This document shows positions 12,070 to 22,362 of a stretch of 64,000 nt of DNA, piece by piece. The translations under genes were made by a program, and so were the position numbers. A model generated the notes under the pieces. It saw nothing but the letters and a program-made list of their open reading frames with translations, did not search any database and was not told where the DNA came from. The number at the start of each line of letters is the position of its first letter. The stretch's first letter is position 1. Origin of the DNA: Meconema thalassinum (lineage: Eukaryota > Arthropoda > Insecta > Orthoptera > Tettigoniidae); assembly GCA_946902985.2 (NCBI GenBank), contig OX336398.1:237444362-237508361 (forward strand), in the 5' to 3' direction.

Positions 12070-13127
12070 TATCAATGACTCTTAACTCTTACACTTACCT
12101 CTATCCCATGCCTAGTAAAAAAATTAGTGTATTTTTCAAATTTTTCAAAAAATATTAGGAAAGTAGGCTATATCATTAAACTAAAAACCTAAAAAGACAT
12201 ATGTTAACTCCAACACCAACCTCTATTCCACTCTCAGTCCAAAAATAGTGTATTATTCAAATTTTCCAAAACATATTTCCAAAATGGGTTAGGCTATATT
12301 TCCAAAATTAGAAAGTTTACAAACATGTTTGTTTGACATAAATTAATGGCCTTTGCCCCCTCTACCACCGCACCAAGTTCCAGGTCTCTAGGAAAACAAA
12401 AATACAATTTTAAAAATGGGTTATATTTCCAAAATTAGGAATTTTACAAAAACGTTTGTCTAACGTAAATCAATGGTCTTAACCCCCTCTACCCCCACAC
12501 TAAGTCTCAGGTCTCTTGGACAACAAAAATAAAATTTTAAAATAACCTATATATCCAAAATTAGGAATTTTACAAAAACGTTTGCCTGACGTAAATCAAT
12601 GGTCATTACCCCCTCTACTCCCACACTGAGTTTCAGGTCTCTAGGACAAAACAAAATTAATTTTGAAAATAGGCTATATTTCCAAAATTGGGAATTCTAC
12701 AACAAAGTTTGTTTGACATGAATCATTGGTCTTTACACCCCTCTACCTGCAAACGAAGTCTCAGGTCTCAAGAGAATAAAATTTTCAAAATGGGCTATAT
12801 TTCCAAAATTAGGAACGTTACAAAAAAGTTTGTTTGACATAAATTAATGGTCTTTACCTCCTCTACCCCTAAAATAAATTTCAAGTCTCTAGGACAAAAA
12901 GAAAATCAATTTTGAAAAATAGTCCCTATTTTGGAAACTAGGAATTCTATAGAAAAACTATAAAATGTTTGTTTAACATAAATGAAAGGCCTCTATTCCC
13001 TCTATCATTAAACCAAGTCCCAGGTCTGTAGAACAAAAATGAAAAAAGTTCAATTGGGAAAGTAGGCGATTTTTCATAAAACCAAACATTCTAAAACGTG
13101 TTCTATGGGCTTAAAAGACTGGACTCT
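12070..13127. repeat. ~126-bp degenerate tandem array (left portion)
   Basis: The anchor ccaaaatta or its variants occurs at 12302, 12429, 12554, 12682, 12803 and 12932, with spacings of 121-129 bp. Each unit has a segment like tttgacataaat, then a C-rich ccccctctacc, then aggtctctaggacaa. Earlier, more diverged units extend back to about 12070. The array is interrupted by the LINE at 13143-16517 and resumes at 16533, so it pre-dates that insertion. Confidence 0.8.
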
Positions 13128-13142
13128 ATGACCTTTATTTTT

Positions 13143-16100
13143 CTTCTTCTTGCATCGTTATGCCCGACTCACGAGCACGGTTGAACCTGTTTAGCTGATG
13201 TGTTGGCCTTCTTTTCCTTCCAAAATCTCTTCATCCTCTCGCTGAGCGCCTTTCTTCGGTCTTCTGTCCAAGTTATGGTGGCCCTGGTGTTGGGTTTGTC
13301 TTCAAATTGGTGATTGTCGATTAGGGTTCTGAATTTGCATCTGTCCTGTATAATATTGTCTGAAATGTTGATTTCCTGGAGATCTGTTTCAATTTCACGT
13401 AGCCAGCTGTTCTTGGTTTTTAGTGAGAGGGCCAAGTTGAGAATTCTTTTAGTCAATCTGCCATTGTTCATTCTGATAATGTGCCCGTAAAATTTCAATC
13501 GTCTTTTCCGAAAAGTATGAGACATTTTTTCACATTGGCGATATATTTCCTGGGATGACTTTTTCCTCCAGATTCCCTCTATAAAAACTGGGCCAAAAAT
13601 TTTTCGTAAAATTTTCCTTTCTTGTTTTTCAATCTCTTTGGTTAAAGATTTGCCACCAATGATTAAGGTTTCTGATGCATATAACGCCTCCGGTTTGATT
13701 ACTGTATTATAATGTCTAAGTTTTGCTTTCCGAGATATTGATTTTTTGTTATACCTATTCCAAGTGATTCTGTAAGCTTTCTGTAATTTGGAAATTCTCT
13801 CTTTATTTGCTTCACGGTTTAAACCAGAGGGCTGAATAATTTCTCCCAGATATTTGAATTCGTTCACTTGAAAGATTTTGCCGAATTTAGTTCTCATAGG
13901 TTGTCCGTCTAAGTATCGTGAGGCTCCTTCCATGTACTGAGTTTTCTCATAAGAAATTTGAAGTCCCGTTTTGATGGCAATTTCATGTAATTTTTCAATG
14001 GAATGAATTGCTTCTTGTCTGTTATTAGAAAGGATTGCTATGTCATCAGCAAAGGCCAAACAATGTACATGAATTCTATCTTTGAGTAGTCTGCCAAGGG
14101 TTATTCCCTTAGTTTCCTTTTCCCAGGTCCTGATTATCTTCTCAAGTACGAGGCTGAACAGTAACGGAGATAATCCGTCTCCTTGGCGGACCCCAGTGTT
14201 AATTGCAAAAGGCTCAGATATTTCGCCGAGGAATTTAACTTTTGACGTAGTGCCAGTTAGTGTTTGTCTGATTAATTCTCTTGTTTTTCTATCAACTTGA
14301 AATTCTTCTAGAGTATTGAAAAGTGTTTGACGATCTATAGAGTCATATGCTTTTCTGAAATCTACAAAGGTAATGACTGTCTGTCTGGTTTTGCGCATTT
14401 GTAGGATAGTTTTGAGATTGAGAATTTGTTCCGTACATGATCTTCCTTTTCGGAAACCTGCCTGGTATTCTCCAATCAGACGGTCTGTTTGTTTCTCAAG
14501 TCTAGTGAGCAGGGCTTTGGAGAAAATTTTATAAATAACTGGTATCAAGGAAATTCCTCTATAATTATTGATGTTGGTTTTATCCCCTTTCTTGTGCAGT
14601 GGATGGATTAGCGCACATTTCCAATCCTCAGGTATTTCTTCGGTGATCCAGATGTTCTCAAGAATTGAGTGGATTTTCCGGGCTACGTTCTCACCACCTA
14701 TCTTCAGCATTTCGGCAATTATACCATCTTCCCCTGGGGCTTTATTATTTTTGAGTCCATGGATTATTTCTTTAATTTCTTCCAATGTTGGGGGTTCTGA
14801 ATCTTGGTTGGATGTTTGTTTTTCAAAGATGAGTTGTTCTTTAGGGGATTCACAGTTTAAAAGATCCTTGAAATAATCTGCTAGAAGTTTGCAATTTTCT
14901 TGATTATTTGTTTCCAATGTCCCATCCGGGCGTTTGAAGCAAAGGCTGGGTGCCTGATAATTTGATAATTCTTCTCTGAAGGTTTTGTAGAAGTTTCGTG
15001 TATTGTTTTTAGTAAAATCTTGTTCAATTTCAGCCAATCTGTAGTGATCGTACTTGCGTTTTTCAGATCTGATGATTTTAGAGGTTTGTTTCTGTACTTT
15101 GGTGAATTCGTGCCAATTTTCTTCCGTTTTGTGAGAATTCCAATTCTGCCAGGCTTTAATTCTGAAGTTTATAGCCTTGTCACAGGTTTCGTTCCACCAC
15201 CTATGCTTGCGTTTCCTGGGCGGTGTGCCAATGTTTTGAGAAGCTTTCGAAAGTATATCTTTGAGTTCTAACCAGCCAGAAGAATCGTGAGTAGGGATAC
15301 TTTCTTGGAAAGTACTGGCGTTCTGTTTAAGAAATTCTGGATCGACGCGCAGATTTTTTGTTATTTTTGGTTTGGATCTGTTCGGTTGAAATTTTACCTT
15401 GATTAAGGATAGATGGTGGTCAGAGTCAATGACTCCTTTCTTGACTTTGACATTCATAATTTCTTTTTGATTCTTTTTGGAAATAGCCACATGATCTATT
15501 TGAAATTCTCCTAAGTGAAAATTAGGGGATCTCCAGGTCTTTTTCTTGTGTGGAAGTGCCAGGAAATGTGTTGACATTAGTTTGAGATCAAAAGTTTTGC
15601 AAAAATCAAGTAATCTTTCTCCATTTTTATTAGTTCTATTGTGTGCTGGATATAGTCCTACAATGGTCCTGAATTTCCTTTCTCTACCAATTTGGGCATT
15701 AAAATCTCCCAATAGGATTTTTATGTGATGATTTGGAATGATGGCTGTAGTTTCTTCCAGCAGTTCCCAGAAGTCTTCCACCTTTTGTGGATCTTTACGA
15801 TTGTAGTTGTTGGTGGGTCCATGCGCATTAATAAGCGTATAAGCTTTGTTTCCTGATTTAACGGATAGTGTTGAAATTCTTTCAGAAGGCGAGGAAAAGT
15901 TAAGCACTGAGTTTATAATGTTTTTTCTGACAGCAAATCCAGTGCCAAATTGTAGTGGCTTCATATGGAGGGAGATTGCTGGCTTGCCTTTATAAATTCT
16001 ATAATTTCCTGATTCAAAATGATTTTCATCCGTGTATCTGGTTTCCTGTAGTGCTAAAATTTGGATGTTGAAGTTATCCAACATGTCTGTTAATTGTTTT

Positions 16101-16517
16101 AACTTGCCAGTTTTCCGAAGTGTGTTGATGTTTAAGCTACCAATGAAAGTTTTGCATTTTGGGCGAAGAGATTTGGGAAGCTCCGATACATTCCCGCATG
16201 ATGTTCTCGGTCCCCCAGAATCCGATGACCGAGAAAAATAACTAGTATGTCTACTAGGGCCTGGGGTAGTTATATTGTAGGTTGTTTCCATCATGCTAAC
16301 AAGTTGAAAGTAGTGGGGACATCGATCTATGTCGGTGTCATGGTTACAACTGAAGTAGTGAGCTTCAGAGGTTGCTGAAGATGTTGTCAAGCTGTGCCTG
16401 TTTTTGGTCCGCGAGAGGTATTTTATTTCCCTCAAACCCTCCGGACAAGTCCGGCGAGCCTCCCTATCCGCCACCTGGGACGCGCCCGATAGGGGAACAG
16501 GCAGAAACCCCCACGGG
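13143..16517 (-). mobile_element. Complete RTE-like LINE with 15-bp target-site duplication
   Basis: The sequence atgacctttattttt is repeated exactly at 13128-13142 and 16518-16532. Between them lies a 3,375-bp non-LTR element on the minus strand. Its 5' end is a G/C-rich leader (about 16440-16517), it holds one long ORF, and it ends in AAG repeats (cttcttctt at 13143-13151 on the plus strand). A single EN-RT ORF, about 3.4 kb size and a short-repeat tail fit the RTE group. The perfect duplication and open frame point to a recent insertion. Confidence 0.9.
13169..16294 (-). CDS. LINE ORF2-type protein: AP endonuclease + reverse transcriptase (RTE-like), uninterrupted
   Basis: The frame is open from 16474 to the stop at 13169, but codon 16474 is GTG. 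The first ATGs are the pair at 16294/16291, so the protein is about 1,041 residues from 16294. The N-terminal AP-like endonuclease shows SLNINTLRK, LALQETRY, GDFNAQIGRE and the terminal SDHH motif. The RT follows, with NNKAPGEDGI, YRGISLIPVIYKIFSKAL, AGFRKGRSCTEQI, TFVDFRKAYDSI (motif A), RQGDGLSPLLFSL (motif B) and FADDIAIL (catalytic aspartates, near 14042). The C-terminus has YASETL and FYGHIIRM blocks. These activities nick the target and prime reverse transcription there. All catalytic motifs look intact, so it may be or recently have been active. The clade call rests on architecture only. Confidence 0.9.
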   Translation of the reverse strand: MMETTYNITTPGPSRHTSYFSRSSDSGGPRTSCGNVSELPKSLRPKCKTFIGSLNINTLRKTGKLKQLTDMLDNFNIQILALQETRYTDENHFESGNYRIYKGKPAISLHMKPLQFGTGFAVRKNIINSVLNFSSPSERISTLSVKSGNKAYTLINAHGPTNNYNRKDPQKVEDFWELLEETTAIIPNHHIKILLGDFNAQIGRERKFRTIVGLYPAHNRTNKNGERLLDFCKTFDLKLMSTHFLALPHKKKTWRSPNFHLGEFQIDHVAISKKNQKEIMNVKVKKGVIDSDHHLSLIKVKFQPNRSKPKITKNLRVDPEFLKQNASTFQESIPTHDSSGWLELKDILSKASQNIGTPPRKRKHRWWNETCDKAINFRIKAWQNWNSHKTEENWHEFTKVQKQTSKIIRSEKRKYDHYRLAEIEQDFTKNNTRNFYKTFREELSNYQAPSLCFKRPDGTLETNNQENCKLLADYFKDLLNCESPKEQLIFEKQTSNQDSEPPTLEEIKEIIHGLKNNKAPGEDGIIAEMLKIGGENVARKIHSILENIWITEEIPEDWKCALIHPLHKKGDKTNINNYRGISLIPVIYKIFSKALLTRLEKQTDRLIGEYQAGFRKGRSCTEQILNLKTILQMRKTRQTVITFVDFRKAYDSIDRQTLFNTLEEFQVDRKTRELIRQTLTGTTSKVKFLGEISEPFAINTGVRQGDGLSPLLFSLVLEKIIRTWEKETKGITLGRLLKDRIHVHCLAFADDIAILSNNRQEAIHSIEKLHEIAIKTGLQISYEKTQYMEGASRYLDGQPMRTKFGKIFQVNEFKYLGEIIQPSGLNREANKERISKLQKAYRITWNRYNKKSISRKAKLRHYNTVIKPEALYASETLIIGGKSLTKEIEKQERKILRKIFGPVFIEGIWRKKSSQEIYRQCEKMSHTFRKRRLKFYGHIIRMNNGRLTKRILNLALSLKTKNSWLREIETDLQEINISDNIIQDRCKFRTLIDNHQFEDKPNTRATITWTEDRRKALSERMKRFWKEKKANTSAKQVQPCS

Positions 16518-16532
16518 ATGACCTTTATTTTT

Positions 16533-16700
16533 ATAATAAAACTTTTTTTATTTTATTTTTGAAAAAAGTTCAATTTTGAAATTTTTATATTTTGGAAACG
16601 GTTATGTTGACAAAAAGTTTGTTTGACTTAAATGAAAGGTTCTCGCCCCCCCCCCCCCTACAGCCAAAACCAAGTTTCAAGTCTCTAGGACAAAAAATAA
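16533..16700. repeat. Remainder of the ~126-bp tandem array
   Basis: After the LINE's right target duplication the array resumes: gaaaaaagttcaattttga, tttggaaacgg, gtttgtttgacttaaatgaaagg, a run of C, ccaagtttcaagtctctaggacaa. This matches the unit at about 12930-13070 and confirms that the LINE simply split the array. Confidence 0.75.
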
Positions 16701-16800
16701 CAGTAGGGGAGCAGTGGGCGTTCTGCTTTACTTGGCGTGGCTTAGTAGTGGGGTGAGGTCGGTTCAAAATTGAAGCAGAAAGCCCACTGCTCCCCTACTG
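16701..16800. repeat. 100-bp hairpin element (MITE-like) at the inner end of the right arm
   Basis: The first 28 bases and the reverse complement of the last 28 agree except at one position; both start CAGTAGGGGAGCAGTGGGC. The loop is about 44 bp. Flanks are ataa and gtat, with no clear target duplication. It lies exactly between the tandem array and the first base of the right palindrome arm, so it may be a small MITE or a fold-back sequence tied to the rearrangement. Confidence 0.75.
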
Positions 16801-16807
16801 GTATTTC

Positions 16808-17280
16808 ATGTATTTGGACTGGAACAAGACAATAAATTGTTTCCTCTAAAGGTTGTAGATCATGAGCTGAAAGACCATCGCACCCTTCTTCAGCTAAGTT
16901 CTTCATCTGGCCAGAACCACTACGTCTTTATTAAAGATTTTGATGAACTAGTAGGACATCAGACTACCCGCCATGGACATAAGATATATACATGTAAACG
17001 GTGTTTTACTCACTTCAATAATCGATGTGTGCAACAAGGAATGGAAAAATTGAAGAACATTGAGTTTTGTGTGTTCAGCATGACATTGCTAGGGTTGAAA
17101 TGCCTATTAAAACACCATTGTCAAATTCTTAAATGTGGAAAAAATGCTGAGAATACCGTACCTTACGTTATCTATGCAGATTTCGAAAGTATACTCTTAC
17201 CATATCAAACATGTCTACCCAATCCTGAAGCAAGTTATACAGTCCCATACCAGAGTCATGTTCCTATGAGCATTGGCATA
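16808..17280 (+). pseudogene. Maverick/Polinton-type DNA polymerase B, fragment before the Tc1 insertion (right copy)
   Basis: The plus-strand frame from 16837 reads FPLKVVDHELKDH, SGQNHYVFIKDFDELVGHQT, HGHKIYTCKRCFTHFNNRC (a Cys/His site), then, after a frame change, YVIYADFESILLP, the ExoI DxE motif of family-B polymerases. A TAA at 17130-17132 in the CVQHDIARVEMP frame is also present in the left copy, so the gene may already have been broken before the duplication. The coding sequence stops at the TA target at 17281 and resumes at 18750. Confidence 0.85.
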
Positions 17281-17282
17281 TA

Positions 17283-18747
17283 CACACATCAAAAAAAGTT
17301 TTGCATCACCTCGGTTCCCAGATCTCCGGCATATAGACGTTGACTGTGTATATTGTATCAAAGATACAGTCCCTTTGACTGTTCATAGATGTCACTAAAA
17401 CTGCTCAAAGATGTAAACAACCATGCATGAGCAGGGCCTATTAGACGGAGGGGGTACGACAGCCGATCAGTTCCAGTCATTCCACCAGGACGAAGGTACG
17501 CTGCTCATGTTGTCTGTAGTTCTACCATGCCTAGAAGGTCAATACCGCAGTTCGATCGCGTCCGCATTGTTACTTTGTGTCAAGAAGGGCTCTCAACAAG
17601 GGAAGTTTCCAGGCGTCTCAGAGTGAACCAAAGCGATGTTGTTCGGACATGGAGGAGGTACAGAGATACAGGAACTGTCGATGACAGGCCTCGCTCAGGC
17701 CGCCCAAGGGCTACTACTGTAGTGGATGACCGCTACTTACGGATTGCCGCTCGGAGGAACCCTGACAGCAATGCCACAATGTTGAATAATGCGTTTCGTT
17801 CAGCCACAGGACGTCGTGTTTCAACTCAAACTGTGCGCAATAGGCTGCATGATGCGCAACTTCACTCCCGACGTCCATGGCGAGGTCCAGCTTTGCAACC
17901 CCGACACCATGCAGCGCGGTACAGATGGGCCCAACAACATGCTGAATGGACCCCACAGAATTGGCATCACGTTCTCTTCACCGATGAGTGTCGCATATGC
18001 CTTCAACCAGACAATCGTCGGAGACGTGTTTGGAGGCACCCTGGTCAGGCTGAACGTCTTAGACACACTGTCCAGCGAGTGCAGCAAGGTGGTGGTTCCC
18101 TGATGTTTTGGGGTGGCATTATGTGGGGCCGACGTACGCCACTGGTGGTCATGGAAGGCTCCGAAACGGCTTTACGATACCTGAATGACATCCTCCGACC
18201 CATAGTGCACCCATATCGGCAGAATATTGGAGAGGCATTTGTCTTCATGGACGACAATTCTCGACCTCATCGTGCACATCTTGTGAATGCGTTCCTTCAA
18301 GATAACGACATCGCTCGACTACAGTGGCCAGCATGTTCGCCAGACATGAACCCTATCGAACATGCCTGGGATATGTTGAAAAGGGCTGTTTATGGACGTC
18401 TTGACCCACCAACCACTCTGAGAGATTTACGCCGAATTGTCGTTGAGGAGTGGGACAATTTGGACCAACAGTGTCTTGATGAACTTGTGGATAGTATGCC
18501 ACGACGAATACAGGCATGCATCAATGCAAGAGGACGTGCTACTGGGTATTAGAGGTAGTGGTGTGTACTGCAATCTGGACCACAAATGCTGAAAGTCTAG
18601 CTGTATGATGGTACAACATGCAATGTGTGGGTCTCATGAGCAATAAAATGAGCTGAAATGTTGTTTGTGTTGATCTCTATTCCCTTTGTATTTAAAGGTT
18701 CCGGAACTCTTGGAACCGAGGTGATGCAAAACTTTTTTTGATGTGTG
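17283..18747 (+). mobile_element. Complete Tc1-family DNA transposon (1,465 bp)
   Basis: Flanking TA dinucleotides are at 17281-17282 and 18748-18749; the left-arm copy shows the empty site ggcatatacgttaaac. The terminal inverted repeats begin CACACATCAAAAAAAGTTT and are identical for 36 bp, then partly conserved for about 10 more. The element contains one intact transposase gene. Identical ends and an open reading frame indicate a recent insertion, later than the palindrome. Confidence 0.95.
17527..18552 (+). CDS. Tc1-family transposase, DD34E, intact
   Basis: A 341-residue protein from ATG at 17527. Residues 1-110 form the paired helix-turn-helix DNA-binding region (VTLCQEGLSTREVSRRL is the first HTH; a GRPRA AT-hook-like linker is at 57-62). 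The DDE catalytic domain has D153 (FTDE), D243 (MDDN) and E278 (NPIEHAW), with 34 residues between the last two, as in Tc1 enzymes. A glycine-rich turn precedes the FWGG block (residues 188-197). It binds the terminal repeats, excises the element and reinserts it at TA. Full length for the family, no stops; probably functional or very recently so. Confidence 0.95.
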   Translation: MPRRSIPQFDRVRIVTLCQEGLSTREVSRRLRVNQSDVVRTWRRYRDTGTVDDRPRSGRPRATTVVDDRYLRIAARRNPDSNATMLNNAFRSATGRRVSTQTVRNRLHDAQLHSRRPWRGPALQPRHHAARYRWAQQHAEWTPQNWHHVLFTDECRICLQPDNRRRRVWRHPGQAERLRHTVQRVQQGGGSLMFWGGIMWGRRTPLVVMEGSETALRYLNDILRPIVHPYRQNIGEAFVFMDDNSRPHRAHLVNAFLQDNDIARLQWPACSPDMNPIEHAWDMLKRAVYGRLDPPTTLRDLRRIVVEEWDNLDQQCLDELVDSMPRRIQACINARGRATGY

Positions 18748-18749
18748 TA

Positions 18750-21012
18750 CGTTAAACCCTCACCAGCTGTGGAACACATAAAGACAAACCTTCCAAGCCA
18801 ACCTGTTATTTATCGTGGACCTGACGCTGCAGAAAAGTTTATGGACAGTTTGATCTCAATAGCTAATGAAATCGATCGCCTTTACAGCTTAAATGTACCA
18901 AATGCCTTAACTCAGGATCAAGAAGCAGAGTTCCAATCTTCTGAAACCTGTTATATGTGTCAAAAACCATTTACCAAAGAGGACTGGAAAGTTCGAGACC
19001 ACTGCCATATTACAGGGGAATACCGTGGATGTGCTTATAATAACTGTAATTTGAGGTGTAAAACACGTAACCCCGTTCATGTATTTCTACATCATATGAG
19101 TGGCTACGACGCAAATCTCATTGTAAAGCAATTGGGATGTACTACTGAGAGAGTGGATGTTATCGCGAACTGCAAAGGAAAGTACATTTCCCTCACCAAA
19201 TATATAGGAAATGTTAAGCTTCGATTTGTGGACACGTTTCGGTTAATGCCAAGTAGTTTGGAAAACTTAGTTTCCAACTTAACATCCCAACCTGAAACAG
19301 ACAAGTACTTTGGAAAAGAAAATGGACACCCATGACTCGTAAAGGGGTGTTTTGTTATGATTACATTGATTCATGGGAAAAGTTAAGTGAAACGTGTTTA
19401 CCTCCAAAAGAGGTATTCTTTAACAAATTAAGTCAAGGAGACTATGAACATGCCATAAAAGTGTGGAATCAGTTCAACATTAAAACTCTAGGGGAATATA
19501 GTGACCTTTTCCTAACTTCAGATGTACTCCTTCTTGCAGACAGCTTTGAAACTTTCAGAAACAAAACACTAGAAATATACCGAGTGGATTCTGCACAATT
19601 TTTTACTTCGCCTGGTTTAAGTTTCGAGGCAATGCTCCTATACACAGGAATTGAACTGCAATTGCTACAGGATTACGATCAGATTCTTCTAATCGTGTCT
19701 GGAATATGAGGAGGCATATGCCTGGTGTCTCATCGGTATGCTGAAGCTAACAATAAATTCATGGAAACCTATGATTCTATGAAACCATCGCAGTTTATTA
19801 CCTATGCTGATGCCAACAACCAATACGAGTGGGCTATGTGCCACTCTCTTCCGTATGGCGGATTTCAGTGGGTTTCTCCATATACTGTTGATCTAGAAAA
19901 ACTAAAGGAAGACGATCCTGTGGGATACATTCTAGAAGTTGATGTTGATTACCCATCTGACCTTCATGATCTACACAACGATTTACCTTTCCTACCAGAG
20001 TGTACACAACCTACAGATTCGTCTCTGAAAAATTATTCCTCATCTTGGAAATCGAAGGCGGTATGTTGTTTATTACATGACACTTCAACAAGCTTTAGTT
20101 CATGGACTAAAATTGATAAAAATTCATCGTGTGTTAAAGTTTAAACAAAGACCTTGGCTAAAGGCATACGTTGATTTTAATAACAACCTTCGAAAACAAG
20201 CCAAAAATGATTTTGAGAAACATCAGTACAAATTATTTAACAATGCCATTTTTGGAAAAACAATGGAAAATATACGTAAAAGAATAGACATACGTCTTGT
20301 GACTGACAGCAAAAAGGCTGAAAAGCTAATAGCAAAGCCTACATTTATCGATAGAACAATTTATGGTCCTTACCTAGCTGCTTTCCACATGGCTAAACGT
20401 AACATTGTATTCAATAAGCCTATATATATTGGAATGATTATACTGAATATTTCAAAAACTCTAATGTATTCCCACCACTATGATGTCCTGCTTCCCTATT
20501 ATGGAATGAACATGCTTAAACTCATGTATATGGATACCGACTCGTTCATTTACTTGGTTAACACCCAAGATGTATATCAAGGCAAGTTGGATTTCCTAGA
20601 ACACCTGGACACATCAGATTATCCTACTAATCACATATGTTACTCTATATCAAACAAGAAAACGTTGGGGAAATTTAAAGACGAGGCTTGTGGACAAATT
20701 ATAAAAGCATTTGTTGGACTTAGAGCTAAAATGTACGATTTAGACATGAATGGTAAAGAAATCAAAAAGATTAAAGGTATTAGCAGAGGTGTTGTCAAAA
20801 ATTGTATAAGCTTTCAAGATTATAAGGATTGTATCATGAAAAACATTGTAAAAGGAATACCAATGAACATGATCGCTTCTAAACAACATGACATATCATC
20901 TATAAGACGAAACAAAATTGTTTTGTGTCCTGGTGATGATAAAAGAGTGATTGATGCTGATGGTATAGGTACACATGCCTGTGGTCATTACTCAATCATT
21001 GACCATGCTTAA
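18750..21012 (+). pseudogene. Maverick/Polinton-type DNA polymerase B, main part (right copy)
   Basis: Frames 18745-19335, 19332-19709, 19725-20144 and 20077-21012 form the rest of the right copy. I see VKPSPAVEHIKTN, CYMCQKPF with DHCHITGEYRG and NCNLR (zinc/HNH-like site), MSGYDANLIVKQLG (ExoII), FVDTFRLMPSSLENL, EYSDLFLTSDVLLLAD (ExoIII), DANNQYEWAM (motif A, near 19809), FNNAIFGKTMEN (motif B, near 20238) and YMDTDSFIY (motif C, near 20527). It ends CGHYSIIDHA and a stop at 21010-21012. Lesions: a frameshift near 19330, a TGA at 19707-19709 where the left copy has Arg, and a frameshift near 20040. Most lesions differ from those of the left copy. Confidence 0.88.
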
Positions 21013-22170
21013 AGAGCTAAGTTATGAATATGAAAATGCTTTACCTGCATCTAGCAAATACATAAACCAAACAATTTAAAAAATAAAAGCAATAGCATTG
21101 CAAAAAGAAAAATAAAAAGAAAAGAAAGAAAATGGTATTCATATTTAACAATAAAAAATATAAAACAAAATAAAACCAACTCTACAATTTATAACAAAAA
21201 CAATGTATTATATGTAAATAGTGTAAATATATTTAAAATGAAAAAAAAATATTGTATGAACACTGCTTGGACATTTTTAATTACTACCCACCGCTCCCCA
21301 CTCCTAATGCAAAATGAACTTTGTACATGGACTAAATCAGAAACATGTAAACAACACAATTGGAAAATCCATGTTTCCATATTGACAAAATAGAAAAACA
21401 TTAAACTGAAATTTTAAAAACTGTAAATATGAAATTGTAAAATTGATAAATGGGTACACAACAAAATGAAAAAAAATTAAGCCGGTTGGGGTAGTGAACA
21501 CGTTGTTCACCAGCCTATAAGACAGGCATAAGGATAGTTGCATGTGCCCTTATATACTTGGTGTGTGTGCCTTTGGATTAGCTTAAGTTAGGTTTGGTAA
21601 AGTTAGGTGAGGTTAGGTTAGGTGAGGTTAGGTATGTGACCTTGTAGTTTACTCTTTCGGAAAATCTGAAATGCAAAATCTAAAAATGTAAAATCAAAAC
21701 ACTTAAATCTAAAATCTAAAAAACTAAAATGTAAAATGTCAAATCTAAAACATGTAAAATCAGATTATAAAAATCTAAAATCTAAAATGAAAAATCTAAA
21801 AATGTAAAAAATAGAAGATCTTACAGGTATTAATTTAAATCTTAAAATGAGGTTTTTGGAGGTTATGTTAGGTTAGGTTATAACTAAGTTTATTATTTGT
21901 CCTCTTACATTTGCTCTCACTTTTTGTTTTCCAAATTTACTCTCCCTTTTCTTTTTTCTCTCACTTTTTGCTTTCCACATTTGATCTCACTTTTAAGTTA
22001 GGTTAGGTTAGGTTAGTTTAGTTTATTATTTGTGCTCTCATATTTTCTCTGACTTTTTTTGCTCTCACTTTTTGCTCTCACTTTGAAGTTAGGTTAGGTT
22101 AGGTTAGGTGAAGTTAGGTTAGGTTAGATGAAGTTGGGTTAGGCTGAATGGTAGAGGTATGAATGAAACC
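21013..22170. other. Non-coding outer right arm with AGGTT/TTAGG tracts
   Basis: This mirrors 2283-3434: A-rich filler, then TTAGG-type tracts (21565-21635, 21865-22150) mixed with gctctcactttttg-type repeats. No coding sequence is visible; the 68-70-residue frames here are low-complexity. Confidence 0.65.
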
Positions 22171-22174
22171 CGCC

Positions 22175-22315
22175 TTTTCTTACTTTTGCCTCATAAGACT
22201 GAGTGTACCCCATTCCAACCATTAGACCAGAAATTAAATTTCTTGACAGAGCCAGGACTCAAACCCAGGCTCCGCAGTGACATGCAGAAATGCTAGTCAC
22301 ATCACTATAAAGTGG
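22175..22315 (-). mobile_element. tRNA-derived SINE-like sequence in the right arm
   Basis: Reverse complement of the sequence at 2135-2275. The minus strand reads gcctgggtttgagtcctggc, a B-box-like block, followed by ctgtcaagaaatttaattt. The AAT microsatellite at 22362-22397 lies outside it. Confidence 0.55.
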
Positions 22316-22362
22316 ACAATATAAGGGTGGTCTTAATTGTACATGATCAATGAATAATTACC

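Noticed and set aside
11731..13127. CRISPR array
   Set aside because: The units are contiguous tandem repeats without unique spacers of constant size, and the DNA is eukaryotic.
14568..15271. Plus-strand frames opposite the RTE-like ORF (14568-14876, 15020-15271)
   Set aside because: They are shadows of the long intact minus-strand ORF.
17714..18257. Frames overlapping the Tc1 transposase in other frames
   Set aside because: Shadows of the intact transposase.
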